Of a stretch of 64,000 bases of DNA, positions 21,702 to 31,583 are shown piece after piece (the first letter of the stretch is position 1; every line of letters starts with the position of its first letter). The stretch is taken from positions 1 through 64,000 of the forward strand of contig NZ_LQXO02000012.1 in NCBI RefSeq assembly GCF_001639065.2. Reading direction: 5' to 3'. Origin of the DNA: Vibrio barjaei. Its GTDB lineage: Bacteria; Pseudomonadota; Gammaproteobacteria; Enterobacterales; Vibrionaceae. Under the pieces are notes generated by a model, which worked only from the letters and a program-made list of their open reading frames with translations, did no database searches and was not told where the DNA came from. The translations under genes and the position numbers were made by a program.

Positions 21702-21718
21702 GCACGTTAACAACGTGC
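21702..21718. promoter_or_regulatory. 17-bp perfect palindrome in the leader of the DUF3360 gene
   Basis: GCACGTT-AAC-AACGTGC lies about 80 nt before the DUF3360 start, inside its predicted leader. It may be a repressor operator or an RNA stem-loop. I do not recognise the factor. Confidence 0.4.
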
Positions 21719-21763
21719 TAAGAATAGACGAGATTCCTAAAAATGGGGTGAATAATTCGTGCT

Positions 21764-21792
21764 ATATCAATGGAGCCGAGTCTAACAAGCAA
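21764..21792 (-). promoter_or_regulatory. Candidate sigma-70 promoter of the DUF3360 gene
   Basis: On the minus strand, TTGCTT (complement of 21787-21792) is followed after exactly 17 nt by TGATAT (complement of 21764-21769). The predicted transcription start is near 21757. Confidence 0.4.
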
Positions 21793-21806
21793 CACTAAGA
21801 CCTTGA

Positions 21807-21820
21807 TTGATCTTGATCAC
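21807..21820. promoter_or_regulatory. CRP/FNR-like binding site
   Basis: TTGAT-CTTG-ATCAC matches the FNR box at 9 of 10 defined bases and also fits the CRP core (TTGATCTTGATCAC). It is centred about 56 nt upstream of the predicted start of the DUF3360 transcript, so either factor could act here. Confidence 0.45.
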
Positions 21821-22503
21821 TTTAAGAAAAAATGTGAAAGAAAACTACAACAGTTGTTTGAATCAGCGCACTTTATTAACAGTGATCGTAAGCGACTTTC
21901 AATATGAAAATTTTATGAACAATAAGGTTTAGCGTGAGTTTATTGTGTTATCGAACAGTGAAGAGTCGAGTGAGAGAGAGGCGGAGTATATCTGTCAATC
22001 GTGGCGAACCGAAGACGTTGAGGAGTACGTCTGTCTATAAATCATTAAAAGCGATGGGCTGCAAGGAGGCTGTATCGTTCGTTAACAGTGCTCGTACTCA
22101 GTATTTTGATCTAACTATCAAAAAACTCAACTAGCTCATTATCGTTGCTAATGTGTCATTAGCTAGGCTTATGTTCTGATTCAAGTTGTATATGCAGATA
22201 TAAGGTCTAAATAATGATTGTTTAATGTAACAATTGCGCAATAAAGTTGCGGATGGCATAAAAAATCACCAGTGACTAATTGTGCAGCATTCAGTAAAGA
22301 TTATTCACAATTATAAGTTATAAACTCTTTAAATTGCATAAATCGTCAGATACAATCGCTGTGTAAAGAATAAAAACAGGTTAATAGTTTGTTGCAAACT
22401 GTACATTGTAGTGCTAGCTTGTATCGAACAAATAAAAGGTCGGAGTACCTTTCGCCTCTAATAATAGGCATAGCAGTCAATAATATACAGGGAGCACAAG
22501 CGC

Positions 22504-23274
22504 ATGAATGATGTACCAGCGCTGGACATAAAAGAACTGCACAAGACCTTTGGTCAAAATGAAGTTTTAAAGGGGATTTCCCTTTCTGCACATAAAGGTG
22601 ATGTCATCTCGATTATTGGCTCATCTGGTTCTGGAAAAAGTACATTTCTTCGTTGTATCAACCTTCTTGAAACACCCACAGAGGGCGAAATTTGGGTTAA
22701 CGGTGAGTTAATCGAAATGAAGCGTAATCGTTCGGGTGAATCTCTTCCTGCCAATGAAAAACAAGTCCAGCGAATCCGTTCTCGCTTGGCCATGGTATTT
22801 CAAGGTTTTAACCTATGGTCTCATATGACGGTGTTGGAAAATATTATTGAAGCACCAGTTCATGTTCTAGGCGTCCCTAAAGCTCAAGCTATCGAGAATG
22901 CAGAACTGCTTCTTAAAAAAGTCGGCTTGTATGAGCGCAAAGATTATTACCCAGGACACCTTTCTGGTGGCCAGCAGCAACGTGCTGCTATCGCTCGTGC
23001 ATTGGCGGTTGAGCCCGAAGTTATGCTTTTCGATGAACCAACATCGGCTTTGGACCCAGAACTTGTGGGTGAAGTACTGGGTGTAATGCAAGATCTTGCT
23101 GAAGAAGGTCGCACCATGTTGGTCGTTACTCACGAGATGGCATTTGCCCGTGACGTTTCAAATCATGTGATGTTCTTACACCAAGGTCTAGTTGAAGAGC
23201 AGGGCGATCCTGCCAAACTGTTTACTAACCCGGAATCTGAACGTTTACAGCAATTTATCTCATCCATCTACTAA
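22504..23274 (+). CDS. Polar amino acid ABC transporter, ATP-binding protein (HisP/ArtP type)
   Basis: This 256-residue ATPase powers import by the two permeases encoded downstream. Walker A is GSSGSGKST (39-47), the Q-loop is in VFQGFNLWSHM, the signature is LSGGQQQR and Walker B is VMLFDEPTSALD, with the switch His in VTHEMAF. WSHMTVLENI is typical of the His/Lys/Arg/octopine subfamily. It is first in an operon ATPase-binding protein-permease-permease. RBS GGGAG precedes the ATG by about 9 nt. Confidence 0.93.
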   Translation: MNDVPALDIKELHKTFGQNEVLKGISLSAHKGDVISIIGSSGSGKSTFLRCINLLETPTEGEIWVNGELIEMKRNRSGESLPANEKQVQRIRSRLAMVFQGFNLWSHMTVLENIIEAPVHVLGVPKAQAIENAELLLKKVGLYERKDYYPGHLSGGQQQRAAIARALAVEPEVMLFDEPTSALDPELVGEVLGVMQDLAEEGRTMLVVTHEMAFARDVSNHVMFLHQGLVEEQGDPAKLFTNPESERLQQFISSIY

Positions 23275-23365
23275 TATAGAGGGTGGTATACCGGAACCTA
23301 GGTTCTGAGAACAATCAAACAAACACAACATTAATAACAAAAATCTCAATCACAGGAGTATGGAA

Positions 23366-24136
23366 ATGAAAAAGTGGTTAATGGTAGCAGCACTTGCTGC
23401 AACAGCGGTAACTGGAGTAGCACAAGCTAAGGAATGGAAAACTGTGCGCTTTGGTATTGAAGGTGCTTACCCTCCATTTAGCTGGACTGAAGCTGACGGT
23501 TCACTGAAAGGCTTTGACGTTGATATGGCAAACGCATTATGCGAAGAGCTTAAAGCGAAGTGTGTGATCGTTCCTCAAGATTGGGATGGCATCATTCCTT
23601 CACTATTGGCGCGTAAATATGATGCAATCATCGCAGCAATGTCTATTACGGAAGAGCGTAAAAAGAAAGTTGACTTCACTGGTAAATACGCACAAATCCC
23701 TAACAAGTTTATCGCTAAGAAAGGTGCTGGCTTGGACTTTGATAACCTAAACGGTGCGAAGATTGGTGTACAGCGTGCAACTACACACGATAAGTACCTA
23801 ACAGATAACTACGGTGACCAAGTGGAAATCGTTCGTTACGGCTCTTTCGATGAAGCATACTTAGATCTAGCAAATGGTCGTATCGTTGCTGTTCTTGGTG
23901 ATGCATCGGCTCTTGAAGAAGGTGTAATCAATAAAGATGGCGGTGACGCGTACGAGTTCGTTGGTCCTTCTTTAACAGATCCTAAGTGGTTTGGTGAAGG
24001 TATGGGCATCGCAGTTCGTAAACAAGATAAAGATCTAACTAAGCAACTTGATGAGGCTATCAAATCTCTACGTGAGAAAGGTAAATATCAAGAGATTGCA
24101 GCTAAATACTTCAACTACGATGTATACGGCGACTAA
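23366..24136 (+). CDS. Periplasmic amino acid-binding protein (HisJ/ArgT-like)
   Basis: The bilobed solute-binding protein (SBP_bac_3 family) has 256 residues. The signal peptide MKKWLMVAALAATAVTGVAQA is followed by mature KEWKTVRFGIEGAYPPFSW. The ligand-cradle motifs GFDVDMANALCEELK and AAMSITEERKKKVDFT are those of Lys/Arg/Orn/His binders. An ATG at 23360 is only 1 nt from AGGAG, while the ATG at 23366 is 7 nt away, so the latter is chosen. An attenuator-like hairpin follows the gene, as often seen when binding protein must exceed membrane components. Basic amino acid specificity is inferred from the family. Confidence 0.92.
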   Translation: MKKWLMVAALAATAVTGVAQAKEWKTVRFGIEGAYPPFSWTEADGSLKGFDVDMANALCEELKAKCVIVPQDWDGIIPSLLARKYDAIIAAMSITEERKKKVDFTGKYAQIPNKFIAKKGAGLDFDNLNGAKIGVQRATTHDKYLTDNYGDQVEIVRYGSFDEAYLDLANGRIVAVLGDASALEEGVINKDGGDAYEFVGPSLTDPKWFGEGMGIAVRKQDKDLTKQLDEAIKSLREKGKYQEIAAKYFNYDVYGD

Positions 24137-24157
24137 TCATTTAGCTTAAACAACGAT

Positions 24158-24186
24158 AAGGGCTTGAGCTAGTCTCAGGCCCTTTT
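24158..24186 (+). terminator. Attenuator-like hairpin between binding-protein and permease genes
   Basis: AAGGGC-T-TGAG, loop CTAGT, and CTCA-G-GCCCTT form an 11-bp stem (one T-G pair) ending in TTTT. It lies inside the operon, so partial read-through is expected. Confidence 0.7.
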
Positions 24187-24257
24187 ACTAAAAAGCGTGT
24201 CACAGGTGTTTTTTAGTATGACTTACCAACAAATTTGCTGTGCTGTTGGAAGGAATT

Positions 24258-24998
24258 ATGCTCGATTTACAAGGATATGAAGCCTCAATACTAAAAGGGG
24301 CCGTACTGACCATAGAAGTAGCAATACTTTCACTATTGCTCGCTATGTTGTTAGGTATGTTAGGCGCGCTCGCTAAGCTTGCTCCCTATAAGTGGGCACG
24401 TGCGATAGCGACACTTTACACTACCATTATTCGAGGCATTCCAGATCTCGTTTTAATGATGCTTATCTTCTTTGGCGGACAAATACTGCTCAATAACAGT
24501 CTGTACGCCGTTAACGAGTGGCTCAACAACTGGTTCATGTCCAGTGACCCGAACCACGAGTGGACCTCATACTTACCTGACTATATTGATGTGTCTCCGT
24601 TTATTGCCGGGGTATTAACTATCGGATTTATCTTCGGTGCTTATATGGCCGAAACCTTCCGTGGTGCAATCATGGCGGTTGATAAAGGTGAAATGGAAGC
24701 AGCGAAGGCCTATGGTATGAGCTCTGTTTTAGCATTTAGACGCATACTGTTACCTCAAATGATTCGTCATGCTTTACCTGGATTTGGTAATAACTGGCTT
24801 GTACTTCTTAAGACAACTGCACTCGTCTCCATCATTGGATTAGAAGACATGGTACGCGTGAGTTCATTAGCGGCGGGTTCAACCAAGATGCCGTTTACCT
24901 TCTATATGTCGGTGGCGATAATCTTCCTACTGTTCACTAGCATCTCAACCGGTTTCTTAAAGCTGGTTGAGCGCAAATTCAGTATTCATGTGAGGTAG
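24258..24998 (+). CDS. Amino acid ABC transporter permease (HisQ-like)
   Basis: The protein is a 246-residue inner-membrane permease with 5 or so transmembrane helices. The cytoplasmic EAA loop is EMEAAKAYGMSSVLAFRRILLPQ, which docks the ATPase. A GTG at 24240 is in frame, but GGAAGGA just before ATG 24258 and the usual length favour the ATG. It pairs with the next gene; their gap is 2 nt. It imports the amino acid delivered by the binding protein. Confidence 0.91.
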   Translation: MLDLQGYEASILKGAVLTIEVAILSLLLAMLLGMLGALAKLAPYKWARAIATLYTTIIRGIPDLVLMMLIFFGGQILLNNSLYAVNEWLNNWFMSSDPNHEWTSYLPDYIDVSPFIAGVLTIGFIFGAYMAETFRGAIMAVDKGEMEAAKAYGMSSVLAFRRILLPQMIRHALPGFGNNWLVLLKTTALVSIIGLEDMVRVSSLAAGSTKMPFTFYMSVAIIFLLFTSISTGFLKLVERKFSIHVR

Positions 24999-25000
24999 AT

Positions 25001-25684
25001 ATGGACTTTTCATTGATTATAGAAAGTTTCCCAGTCTATCTGGATGGCCTTTGGACTACTGCGTGGTTGGTGTCGCTGGCATTAGTGATTGGCTTGTGCG
25101 TGGCAATTCCATTGGCGGTAGCCAGAAATAGTACTAACTACTTGTTCAGTTTGCCATCGTGGGGTTTTATATATTTTTTCCGTGGCACGCCATTGTTGGT
25201 TCAACTCTATTTGATTTACTACGGCATGGACCAATTCTTCCCAGTCAAAGATACGCTGTGGGAAAACGCATGGTTCTGCGCGTTAGTCGCGTTTGTACTT
25301 AACACATCAGCGTATACGGCAGAAATTATCCGCGGTGCGATAAATGGCTTACCAAAAGGTGAAGTCGAAGCCGCAAAAGCTTATGGAATGAGCCCTTGGA
25401 AGACCTATCGTCGCATTATTTTGCCTAGCGCGTTACGCAGAGCCTTACCAGCATACAGTAACGAAGTTATTTTCATGCTTCACGGTTCGGCGGTAGCAGG
25501 TATCGTCACCATTATGGATTTGACCGGTGCTGCCAGACTAGTGAACTCTCGTTACTATGCACCGTTTGAGTCATTCCTGACCGCAGGTTTGTTCTATATG
25601 GGACTGACCTTCATTATTCTTTGGGTATTTAAGAAAGCAGAGAAGCGATTCCTAGCGTATATGAGACCATTAGAGTCACAGTGA
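25001..25684 (+). CDS. Amino acid ABC transporter permease (HisM-like)
   Basis: This second permease has 227 residues and an EAA loop EVEAAKAYGMSPWKTYRRIILPS and the FFRGTPLLVQL segment typical of HisM/ArtM proteins. It is the last gene of the importer operon; a terminator follows 37 nt downstream. It forms a heterodimer with the preceding permease in the inner membrane, as inferred from family architecture. Confidence 0.91.
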   Translation: MDFSLIIESFPVYLDGLWTTAWLVSLALVIGLCVAIPLAVARNSTNYLFSLPSWGFIYFFRGTPLLVQLYLIYYGMDQFFPVKDTLWENAWFCALVAFVLNTSAYTAEIIRGAINGLPKGEVEAAKAYGMSPWKTYRRIILPSALRRALPAYSNEVIFMLHGSAVAGIVTIMDLTGAARLVNSRYYAPFESFLTAGLFYMGLTFIILWVFKKAEKRFLAYMRPLESQ

Positions 25685-25721
25685 TGTAGTTATTCCTTAA
25701 GAAAGAATAATTAGAATTATT

Positions 25722-25759
25722 ATCCCCGATTGTTGTGAAAGTGATGATCGGGGATTTTG
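25722..25759 (+). terminator. Intrinsic terminator of the amino acid importer operon
   Basis: ATCCCCGAT and ATCGGGGAT flank a 16-nt loop, followed by TTTTG and another T-run. Confidence 0.82.
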
Positions 25760-25778
25760 TTTTTGTATTACGCTTTGG

Positions 25779-25808
25779 GTAGATTCCTGCTCGGAGGCAG
25801 GAATTACG
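25779..25808. repeat. REP-like palindrome, single unit
   Basis: ATTCCTGC-TCGGAG-GCAGGAAT flanked by GTAG and TACG. It shares its arms with the units at 37421 and 51647 but has a 6-nt rather than 4-nt centre. It lies between convergent genes. Confidence 0.7.
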
Positions 25809-25835
25809 GTATATTAGCGCGAACCAAACCTTAGC

Positions 25836-26642
25836 TTAGCCAAACACAGACCAAATTGGCGCGTGATCAGATGGCTTCTCAATGCCACGTAGTTCGTAAT
25901 CAATACCTGCTTCTGAACACGTTTTTGCAAGACTCTTCGTTGCCAATACTACGTCAATTCGCAGGCCGCGATTATCATCGAATCCGCGAGAACGGTAATC
26001 AAACCATGAGAACTGATCATCGACGTTTGGATGCAGTTGACGGAATGTATCCACGAAGCCCCAGTCGAGTAGAGTCTGTAGCCATTCACGTTCAATTGGC
26101 TGGAAGGAACACTTACCGGTCTTGAGCCAGCGCTTGCGATTTGGTTCACCTATACCGATATCTAGGTCGATTGGACTGATGTTGATGTCACCCATAACGA
26201 TAAGCTTCTCATCATTACTATGGTGGTCATTCAAATAGGCCATCAGATCTTTATAGAACGCTTCTTTGTAAGGAAACTTGGTCTCATGGCTAATGTTATC
26301 CCCTTGAGGGAAGTAGCCATTTAACACGGTCACTTTGTCGCCATTCGCATCTTCGAATGTTGCCATGATCATGCGTTTTTGATGATCTTCGTTGTCAGTA
26401 GGGAAGCCTTTTTGAACCGAGATAGGCTCCTGTTTACAAAGCATAGCGACACCATAGTGCGCCTTTTGGCCGTGGAAATAGACTTTGTAGCCCATTGCTT
26501 CTACTGCTTCTAATGGGAATGCCTCGTCGTGAACTTTGATTTCTTGCAAACCAATGACGTCTGGTTGATGTTTGTCAATCAACGCTTGAAGCTGATGAAG
26601 TCGAGCGCGTAGGCCATTGATATTAAAACTGATGACTTTCAT
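25836..26642 (-). CDS. xthA: Exodeoxyribonuclease III
   Basis: The 268-residue enzyme, the same length as E. coli XthA, is a Mg-dependent AP endonuclease and 3'-5' exonuclease in base-excision repair. Conserved catalytic stretches are [17 protein letters not shown] (metal Glu34), GDINISP (Asp/Asn), SWFDYRSRG and the C-terminal PSDHAPIW with the catalytic His. It is a single leftward gene, convergent with the amino acid importer, and divergent from a chemoreceptor. Confidence 0.97.
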   Translation of the reverse strand: MKVISFNINGLRARLHQLQALIDKHQPDVIGLQEIKVHDEAFPLEAVEAMGYKVYFHGQKAHYGVAMLCKQEPISVQKGFPTDNEDHQKRMIMATFEDANGDKVTVLNGYFPQGDNISHETKFPYKEAFYKDLMAYLNDHHSNDEKLIVMGDINISPIDLDIGIGEPNRKRWLKTGKCSFQPIEREWLQTLLDWGFVDTFRQLHPNVDDQFSWFDYRSRGFDDNRGLRIDVVLATKSLAKTCSEAGIDYELRGIEKPSDHAPIWSVFG

Positions 26643-26818
26643 TTCTCACTAATCCTGTGATTTTTATATCAGGGTCAAAATACTAGCATTGAGCATCCGG
26701 AACGTACAACGCTTCAGTTGAGGTGTAGATGTAAAAATGATGTAATAAATCGCTAAATAAATACGACAATACGTCGATAAAAAAACATACTGGCTCACGT
26801 TTGCAAAAAGGATGTACT

Positions 26819-28936
26819 ATGCGAACTCTTTCCGTGCAGTGGAAAATCACGGTGTTGGCAGGCTGCTGCTTGCTATTTACTTCCATAGCTTTGATAGGCT
26901 TTTCTCTCTATAACGCCATCAACAGCCAAAAAGCAATTCAAACACTCAGTTCCGAATCGGTGGTTGAAAAATCACAAGCGTTACTTGAAGCTCGTGCGGA
27001 TATCAACGCGCGAGAAGTCAAAGATTATTTCAATGAAGCGATTTACCGTGCGGAAATGTTGATCGCCAACGCTAAGTTTCAAAAGTATAACGCGGAAGAA
27101 AACTTCGTCCCTAGTGAGGATCTGCGTACTGCACTGGATGAAATGATTCGACAGGCCGTTATCGAGTTTCCTTCGATCCAAGGTGCATATTTAGTGTTTA
27201 AACCCAATATGCTCGATGGAGAAGATTCAAACTATGAAGGAGCCGACTACGTAGGTTCCAATGAGCTTGGACAGTTTGCAACCTATTGGCAAATCACAGA
27301 GACGGGTGAAAATGCCGTCCGCACGGTTCTAACCAAGCGTAAGCTAGACGCTTTAGAAGATGGGGAGCGCTTTTATTGTCCTCTCGCTACCGAAGCATCG
27401 TGTGTCAGTACCCCACGACTCAGTACTATTGGTGATCAGCAACATCTCACTTCATCACTCTCAATTCCGATTGAAGTTGATAACATTCTGATTGGATTTT
27501 TAGGTATCGACCTTAAACTGACGGAGCTCGCCAATACCGTTATGGAGTCAGATGCCAGCCTCTTTAATGGCAGTGGACACGTGAACATCATCAGCCTCGA
27601 TGAAAGTGTAATTGCCAGTGACGATTCGAGTATTAAAGTTGGCTCTCCTTATAAAAGCGCCATTTTATCGTCAGAGCAGATTACTGACCTTATGTTTGGA
27701 GAAGAAGCTAGCGCTCAATGGAGTGCAGATGGTCAGTGGTTAACGGTATTTAATCCGGTCACCATTGCTAACCAGACATGGGGCGTTTTCTTTGATATGC
27801 CTCGTAGCAGCGTTCTCAGTGATGCCATTGAGCTTGATAGCATTATCTCTAAGCAGCTAGAAGAGGGAATTGTATTTGAAGTCTTAGTAGGTGCTGGTTT
27901 TGTTATTGTAGGGCTCGTCATCATCGCTCTAATGTCGCTGCGCTTAGTTAAGCCAATTAGAGAGGTGGTTACTCGCCTCGAAGATATTGCCAGCGGAGAG
28001 GGAGACCTAACGCAGCGTTTGGAAGTTAAATCGGGTGATGAGATAGGTCAGCTTGCAGAGCAGTTCAATGCCTTCTTAGCGAAACTGCAAACGACGATCC
28101 AACAAGTTGCCGTAACCACCGAACGTATTGCAGGTACCGCAGAAAGCGCTAATGCCACGGCGGTAGCAACACGAGAGAGTAGTGAAGCTCAATTTAGAGA
28201 AGTTGACCTTGTTGCTACTGCTTCAGAAGAGATGACACAAACGGCGTCACTCGTAGTCCAAAATGCTGAAGTAGCGGTGCAAGCAGCAGCGTCAGCAAAT
28301 GAGTCTGCTAGCCAAGGTCAGGAAGTCGTTGAGCTATCAGCCAGCGAAATGGTTCGTTTGGTTGAGCAGATGAAAGCTACCGTACCGGTGGTTGAAGAGC
28401 TAGCGAAGAACAACACTAATATCACAGAGATACTCGCCGTCATTGAAGGGATTTCCGAGCAGACTAACCTACTAGCGCTAAATGCAGCTATTGAAGCGGC
28501 GAGAGCAGGAGAGCAAGGTCGTGGGTTCGCGGTAGTTGCAGATGAGGTTCGAAGTCTAGCAAGTCGTACTCACGACTCGGTCGGCGAAATCCAAGAAGTG
28601 ATTGAGCGCGTTCAGAAGGGAACGCGAGATGTGGTAAGTGCAATTCAAGAAGGCTCACAACTTGCAGATTCCACTGCGACGCATGTACAGCAAGCCGTTG
28701 CAGCACTGAGCAGCATCTTCGAGTCTATCTCAGCGATTAACGATATGAACAGCCAGATTGTTAAGGCGGCGGAAGAACAGCAATCCGTATCGGCGGAAGT
28801 TAACCAAAACGTGAGTAACATTCGTGATTTAAGTGCTCAAATCTTAGAGAAAGCAGGAGATTCAGAAAAAGTGGGCAAAGAAATCAACCAGCTTTCTGGA
28901 GAACAACAAGGGTTGATGAGCCAATTTAAGGTATAG
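26819..28936 (+). CDS. Methyl-accepting chemotaxis protein with dCache sensor
   Basis: The chemoreceptor has 705 residues. TM1 is at about 8-30, followed by a periplasmic region of some 320 residues with the look of a double Cache (dCache_1) ligand domain ([37 protein letters not shown]). TM2 (about 360-385), HAMP and the methyl-accepting hairpin follow, with the canonical [24 protein letters not shown] tip. An in-frame TTG at 26801 exists, but AAGGA spaced 6 nt before ATG 26819 fixes the start. dCache receptors of this type often bind amino acids or organic acids; the ligand here is unknown. It ends with a shared terminator. Confidence 0.93.
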   Translation: MRTLSVQWKITVLAGCCLLFTSIALIGFSLYNAINSQKAIQTLSSESVVEKSQALLEARADINAREVKDYFNEAIYRAEMLIANAKFQKYNAEENFVPSEDLRTALDEMIRQAVIEFPSIQGAYLVFKPNMLDGEDSNYEGADYVGSNELGQFATYWQITETGENAVRTVLTKRKLDALEDGERFYCPLATEASCVSTPRLSTIGDQQHLTSSLSIPIEVDNILIGFLGIDLKLTELANTVMESDASLFNGSGHVNIISLDESVIASDDSSIKVGSPYKSAILSSEQITDLMFGEEASAQWSADGQWLTVFNPVTIANQTWGVFFDMPRSSVLSDAIELDSIISKQLEEGIVFEVLVGAGFVIVGLVIIALMSLRLVKPIREVVTRLEDIASGEGDLTQRLEVKSGDEIGQLAEQFNAFLAKLQTTIQQVAVTTERIAGTAESANATAVATRESSEAQFREVDLVATASEEMTQTASLVVQNAEVAVQAAASANESASQGQEVVELSASEMVRLVEQMKATVPVVEELAKNNTNITEILAVIEGISEQTNLLALNAAIEAARAGEQGRGFAVVADEVRSLASRTHDSVGEIQEVIERVQKGTRDVVSAIQEGSQLADSTATHVQQAVAALSSIFESISAINDMNSQIVKAAEEQQSVSAEVNQNVSNIRDLSAQILEKAGDSEKVGKEINQLSGEQQGLMSQFKV

Positions 28937-28967
28937 CCGCTCTTTTTGAGCACAAAAGTAATAACAA

Positions 28968-28994
28968 AAAACGCGACCGAATAGGTCGCGTTTT
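28968..28994. terminator. Bidirectional terminator between chemoreceptor and RimK-like gene
   Basis: AAAACGCGACC and GGTCGCGTTTT are perfect 11-bp arms with loop GAATA, between convergent genes. Confidence 0.88.
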
Positions 28995-29037
28995 GTATTC
29001 AACAATTCAGTGAAGAAAAGAAATCAGCACAGAACCG

Positions 29038-30021
29038 TTATGACGCTTCTTCCTCATTAACGTGCCCAAACATCTTAGCCGCATAGGCAACACGCTCTTC
29101 TGGAGAAGGGTAGGTAAACGGATTAGGTTCGCCTAATGATTCGATGTGTTGCAGTCTCGGTAAGATGCCGCACCCATTGGCAATTTGAATCGCAAGACCA
29201 GGACGAGCATTAAGCTCTAACACCATTGGTCCTTCTTCCTTGTCTAACACCATATCCGTACCCATATAGCCCAAGCCTGTCATTTCATAAGCACTTGAGG
29301 CAAGAGTCAGGAGTCGTTCCCAGTGAGGTACAGCAAGCGTTGCAAGTTCTTTGCCGGTGTCTGGGTGGAGGGTTACTGGCTGGTCAAATTGAACCGCTCG
29401 AACCGCTTTGCCGGTAGCGATATCAATACCAACACCTACAGCACCTTGGTGAAGGTTGGCCTTGCCGTCGGACGCGGATGTAGAAAGGCGCATCATCGCC
29501 ATCACTGGGTAACCTTGGAATACGATGATTCGAACGTCAGGAACCCCTTCGTAACTGAAACCTTCAAAGCAGTCATCAAACTTGATGAGGTTTTCGACGA
29601 CCGCTACATCGTTCTTGCCACCTAATGAGAACAGTCCCGCTAGCGCGTTACTGATGTGACGTTCAACGTCTTCTTTGTTAATGGTAGAGCCAGATGGTTT
29701 AGTGTAGACCCCATCTTTGTGCTCCGTGACCACTAAGATACCTTTACCACCACTACCTTGAGCAGGTTTAATTACGAATCCAGGCCAGTCTTTAACCATC
29801 TCATGGATGGTTTTAACTTCAACCTGACTTCGAATTACACCAATCAAGGCTGGTGTGGTTGCGCCAGCTTCCTCTGCGATGATTTTGGTTTTAAGTTTGT
29901 CGTCTACCAACGGGTATTTAGAACGATCATTGTAGCGACCAATGTAACTATGGTTACGCTGGTTCATACCCATGATACCGCGTTCACGTAACTTAAAAGG
30001 ACTGGTTAGCTTACGTAGCAT
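29038..30021 (-). CDS. Alpha-L-glutamate ligase-like protein (RimK-related ATP-grasp)
   Basis: The 327-residue ATP-grasp protein resembles the RimK-related glutamate ligase group. FVIKPAQGSGGKGI is the ATP-binding loop, and LELNARPGLAIQIAN holds the Mg-binding Glu/Asn near the C-terminus. Substrate and physiological product are not known. It lies last in a leftward trio: the 7TM protein stops 3 nt before its ATG and the retropepsin-like protease is first. That three-gene association recurs in gammaproteobacteria, which suggests a ligase, a membrane adaptor and a protease acting on a shared peptide or protein tag. This last point is inference. Confidence 0.85.
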   Translation of the reverse strand: MLRKLTSPFKLRERGIMGMNQRNHSYIGRYNDRSKYPLVDDKLKTKIIAEEAGATTPALIGVIRSQVEVKTIHEMVKDWPGFVIKPAQGSGGKGILVVTEHKDGVYTKPSGSTINKEDVERHISNALAGLFSLGGKNDVAVVENLIKFDDCFEGFSYEGVPDVRIIVFQGYPVMAMMRLSTSASDGKANLHQGAVGVGIDIATGKAVRAVQFDQPVTLHPDTGKELATLAVPHWERLLTLASSAYEMTGLGYMGTDMVLDKEEGPMVLELNARPGLAIQIANGCGILPRLQHIESLGEPNPFTYPSPEERVAYAAKMFGHVNEEEAS

Positions 30022-30024
30022 AAA

Positions 30025-31530
30025 TTAGTCCTCCGTTAGAGGTTTGAAACGGCGTAGTTCTGTCAGACGGTAGCCTGTGTATGTACCTAACATCAGGATA
30101 CCACCAAGGATAACCAGTTGCAGACCGATAAAGTTAAACGTTAGGTGCTGTACATATGGATTGGTCATCGCGAGATAAACCAGAACCGCAGTTAGTAGCG
30201 AGCCACCACCTTGCAGTACAACCTCTTTCGCGCCTTCCTCTTCCCATAGAATCGACATACGTTCGATCGTCCAAGACAAGATGATCATTGGGAAGAAGGT
30301 AATTGACAGACCTTCAGTGAGACCAATCTTGAAGGCAACGACGGTAAAGACAGAAATAATCAAAATAACGGTGATGATGACCGCTGATATCCTGGCAACT
30401 AACAGTAAGTTGAGTTTGGATAGATAGCTACGGATAACTAAACCGGTACCAACAATCAATAGGAAGCCGACAATACCTGTGACTAACTGTGTCTGAACGA
30501 AGGCTACGGCAATCAGAACTGGCATGAAAGTACCGGAGGTCTTCAGGCCGATCAGTATTCTTAAGAACACAACAATCAACGCGCCAATTGGTATCAGCAT
30601 GATAGTCTTAAACATGGCTTGCTCTTCGAGAGGCAGGCTATGAATAGAGAAGTTAAGTAGGCCGTCAGCATCAACTTTGCTGTTTGTCGCTTCTTGAGGG
30701 GATACCTCTTGCGAAATCATGGTGAAATGAACTTTACTGTCTTTACCACCCACGACATCAAGTAAAGAGACGTTGGACTCATCCCAAACCAACAGGTTTT
30801 GCTGTTTCTTACCTTCAGTTGTTTCAGGAGAGAAAATTTGCCACTTCTTGCCATCCCAAACTTGCAGCATTTGTTGGCTAGATTGGCGACGGCGGCCGTC
30901 TTCTAATTCAATAACGCCGACCACTTTGCTTGGAACTTCAGCATACGCAAGAAGTTTAGAAGCTGCTTGCAGCTTAGTCATGTTGTTCAGAATAAGAGCT
31001 GAGTTTTGGCTATCGCCGTCATTCAGTGCTTTGATGAGCTCGCGAGTAAAAGTGATATTGTCAGAGGAGCGAGAGTTAGCACGTTCGACCAAAGCGATTG
31101 CTGCTGCTTCTTCTGGACCATCAAAGGTTGGTTTAATGACTTCTTCGGTAGGCGGTGTCGAGTTAGCGAGTGCTTGGTCATCGACAAGAAATTGAGTTTT
31201 GTAGTAGATCGTTTGAGGGCCTTGCGCTTGGCGGATTGACCACTCTGCCCGACGACCTGCGTCAGAATCTACATAGGAAACACCGTAACCTGGTGACGAT
31301 GCAGATTCTCCAATGAGCGTGAAGCCTTCTTGAGTGTAAGGTGCCGCTAGAGAAACTTTTGCGGGCTTGCCAATGGCATTAAATTCAACTCTAGCCTCGA
31401 TATCCCAGACTTGGCGAGTTTCACCTGGAGTCCATGGAACGCCGTATGTTTCGTGCCTGATGACACTAAGCGCAATACCTGCGGCAATCAGTAAGCCTAC
31501 TGATAGGTAAAATGGAATACGTGAAGTCAT
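30025..31530 (-). CDS. Inactive transglutaminase fused to a 7TM domain
   Basis: The protein has 501 residues. An N-terminal membrane anchor (about 4-24) precedes a periplasmic inactive transglutaminase-like domain (about 30-255). Some seven C-terminal transmembrane helices (about 275-495) follow. It matches the Transglut_i_TM plus 7TM_transglut architecture. The Cys of active transglutaminases is not evident. A TTG two codons upstream opens the frame, but ATG 31530 with AAGG 6 nt away is better. It probably senses or scaffolds in the inner membrane for the flanking RimK-like ligase and retropepsin-like protease. Confidence 0.83.
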   Translation of the reverse strand: MTSRIPFYLSVGLLIAAGIALSVIRHETYGVPWTPGETRQVWDIEARVEFNAIGKPAKVSLAAPYTQEGFTLIGESASSPGYGVSYVDSDAGRRAEWSIRQAQGPQTIYYKTQFLVDDQALANSTPPTEEVIKPTFDGPEEAAAIALVERANSRSSDNITFTRELIKALNDGDSQNSALILNNMTKLQAASKLLAYAEVPSKVVGVIELEDGRRRQSSQQMLQVWDGKKWQIFSPETTEGKKQQNLLVWDESNVSLLDVVGGKDSKVHFTMISQEVSPQEATNSKVDADGLLNFSIHSLPLEEQAMFKTIMLIPIGALIVVFLRILIGLKTSGTFMPVLIAVAFVQTQLVTGIVGFLLIVGTGLVIRSYLSKLNLLLVARISAVIITVILIISVFTVVAFKIGLTEGLSITFFPMIILSWTIERMSILWEEEGAKEVVLQGGGSLLTAVLVYLAMTNPYVQHLTFNFIGLQLVILGGILMLGTYTGYRLTELRRFKPLTED

Positions 31531-31583
31531 AAACAACCTTATTATTGTAATTGCTTTCCCTGAAAGTGTTATTCAAAAGAGAT

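Larger units (their letters stand above)
21625..22503. other. Long intergenic region between the DUF3360 gene and the ABC importer
   Basis: The 879 nt hold the divergent promoters. The left part has the palindrome, promoter and CRP/FNR-like site listed separately. The middle (21934-22134) can be read as a 66-codon GTG-started frame, but it lacks a clear ribosome site and any recognisable family, so it is not called. The right part is AT-rich and has isolated ATTCA half-sites (22289, 22303) that faintly recall ArgR boxes. I see no tRNA, repeat or known riboswitch. Confidence 0.5.

Noticed and set aside
21934..22134. 66-codon GTG-started frame in the region before the ABC importer
   Set aside because: No convincing ribosome site, no family, and a composition unlike a protein; left as non-coding.
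22278..22310. ArgR-box-like half-sites before the basic amino acid importer
   Set aside because: Only the ATTCA half of the palindrome is present; the left half does not match in any register.
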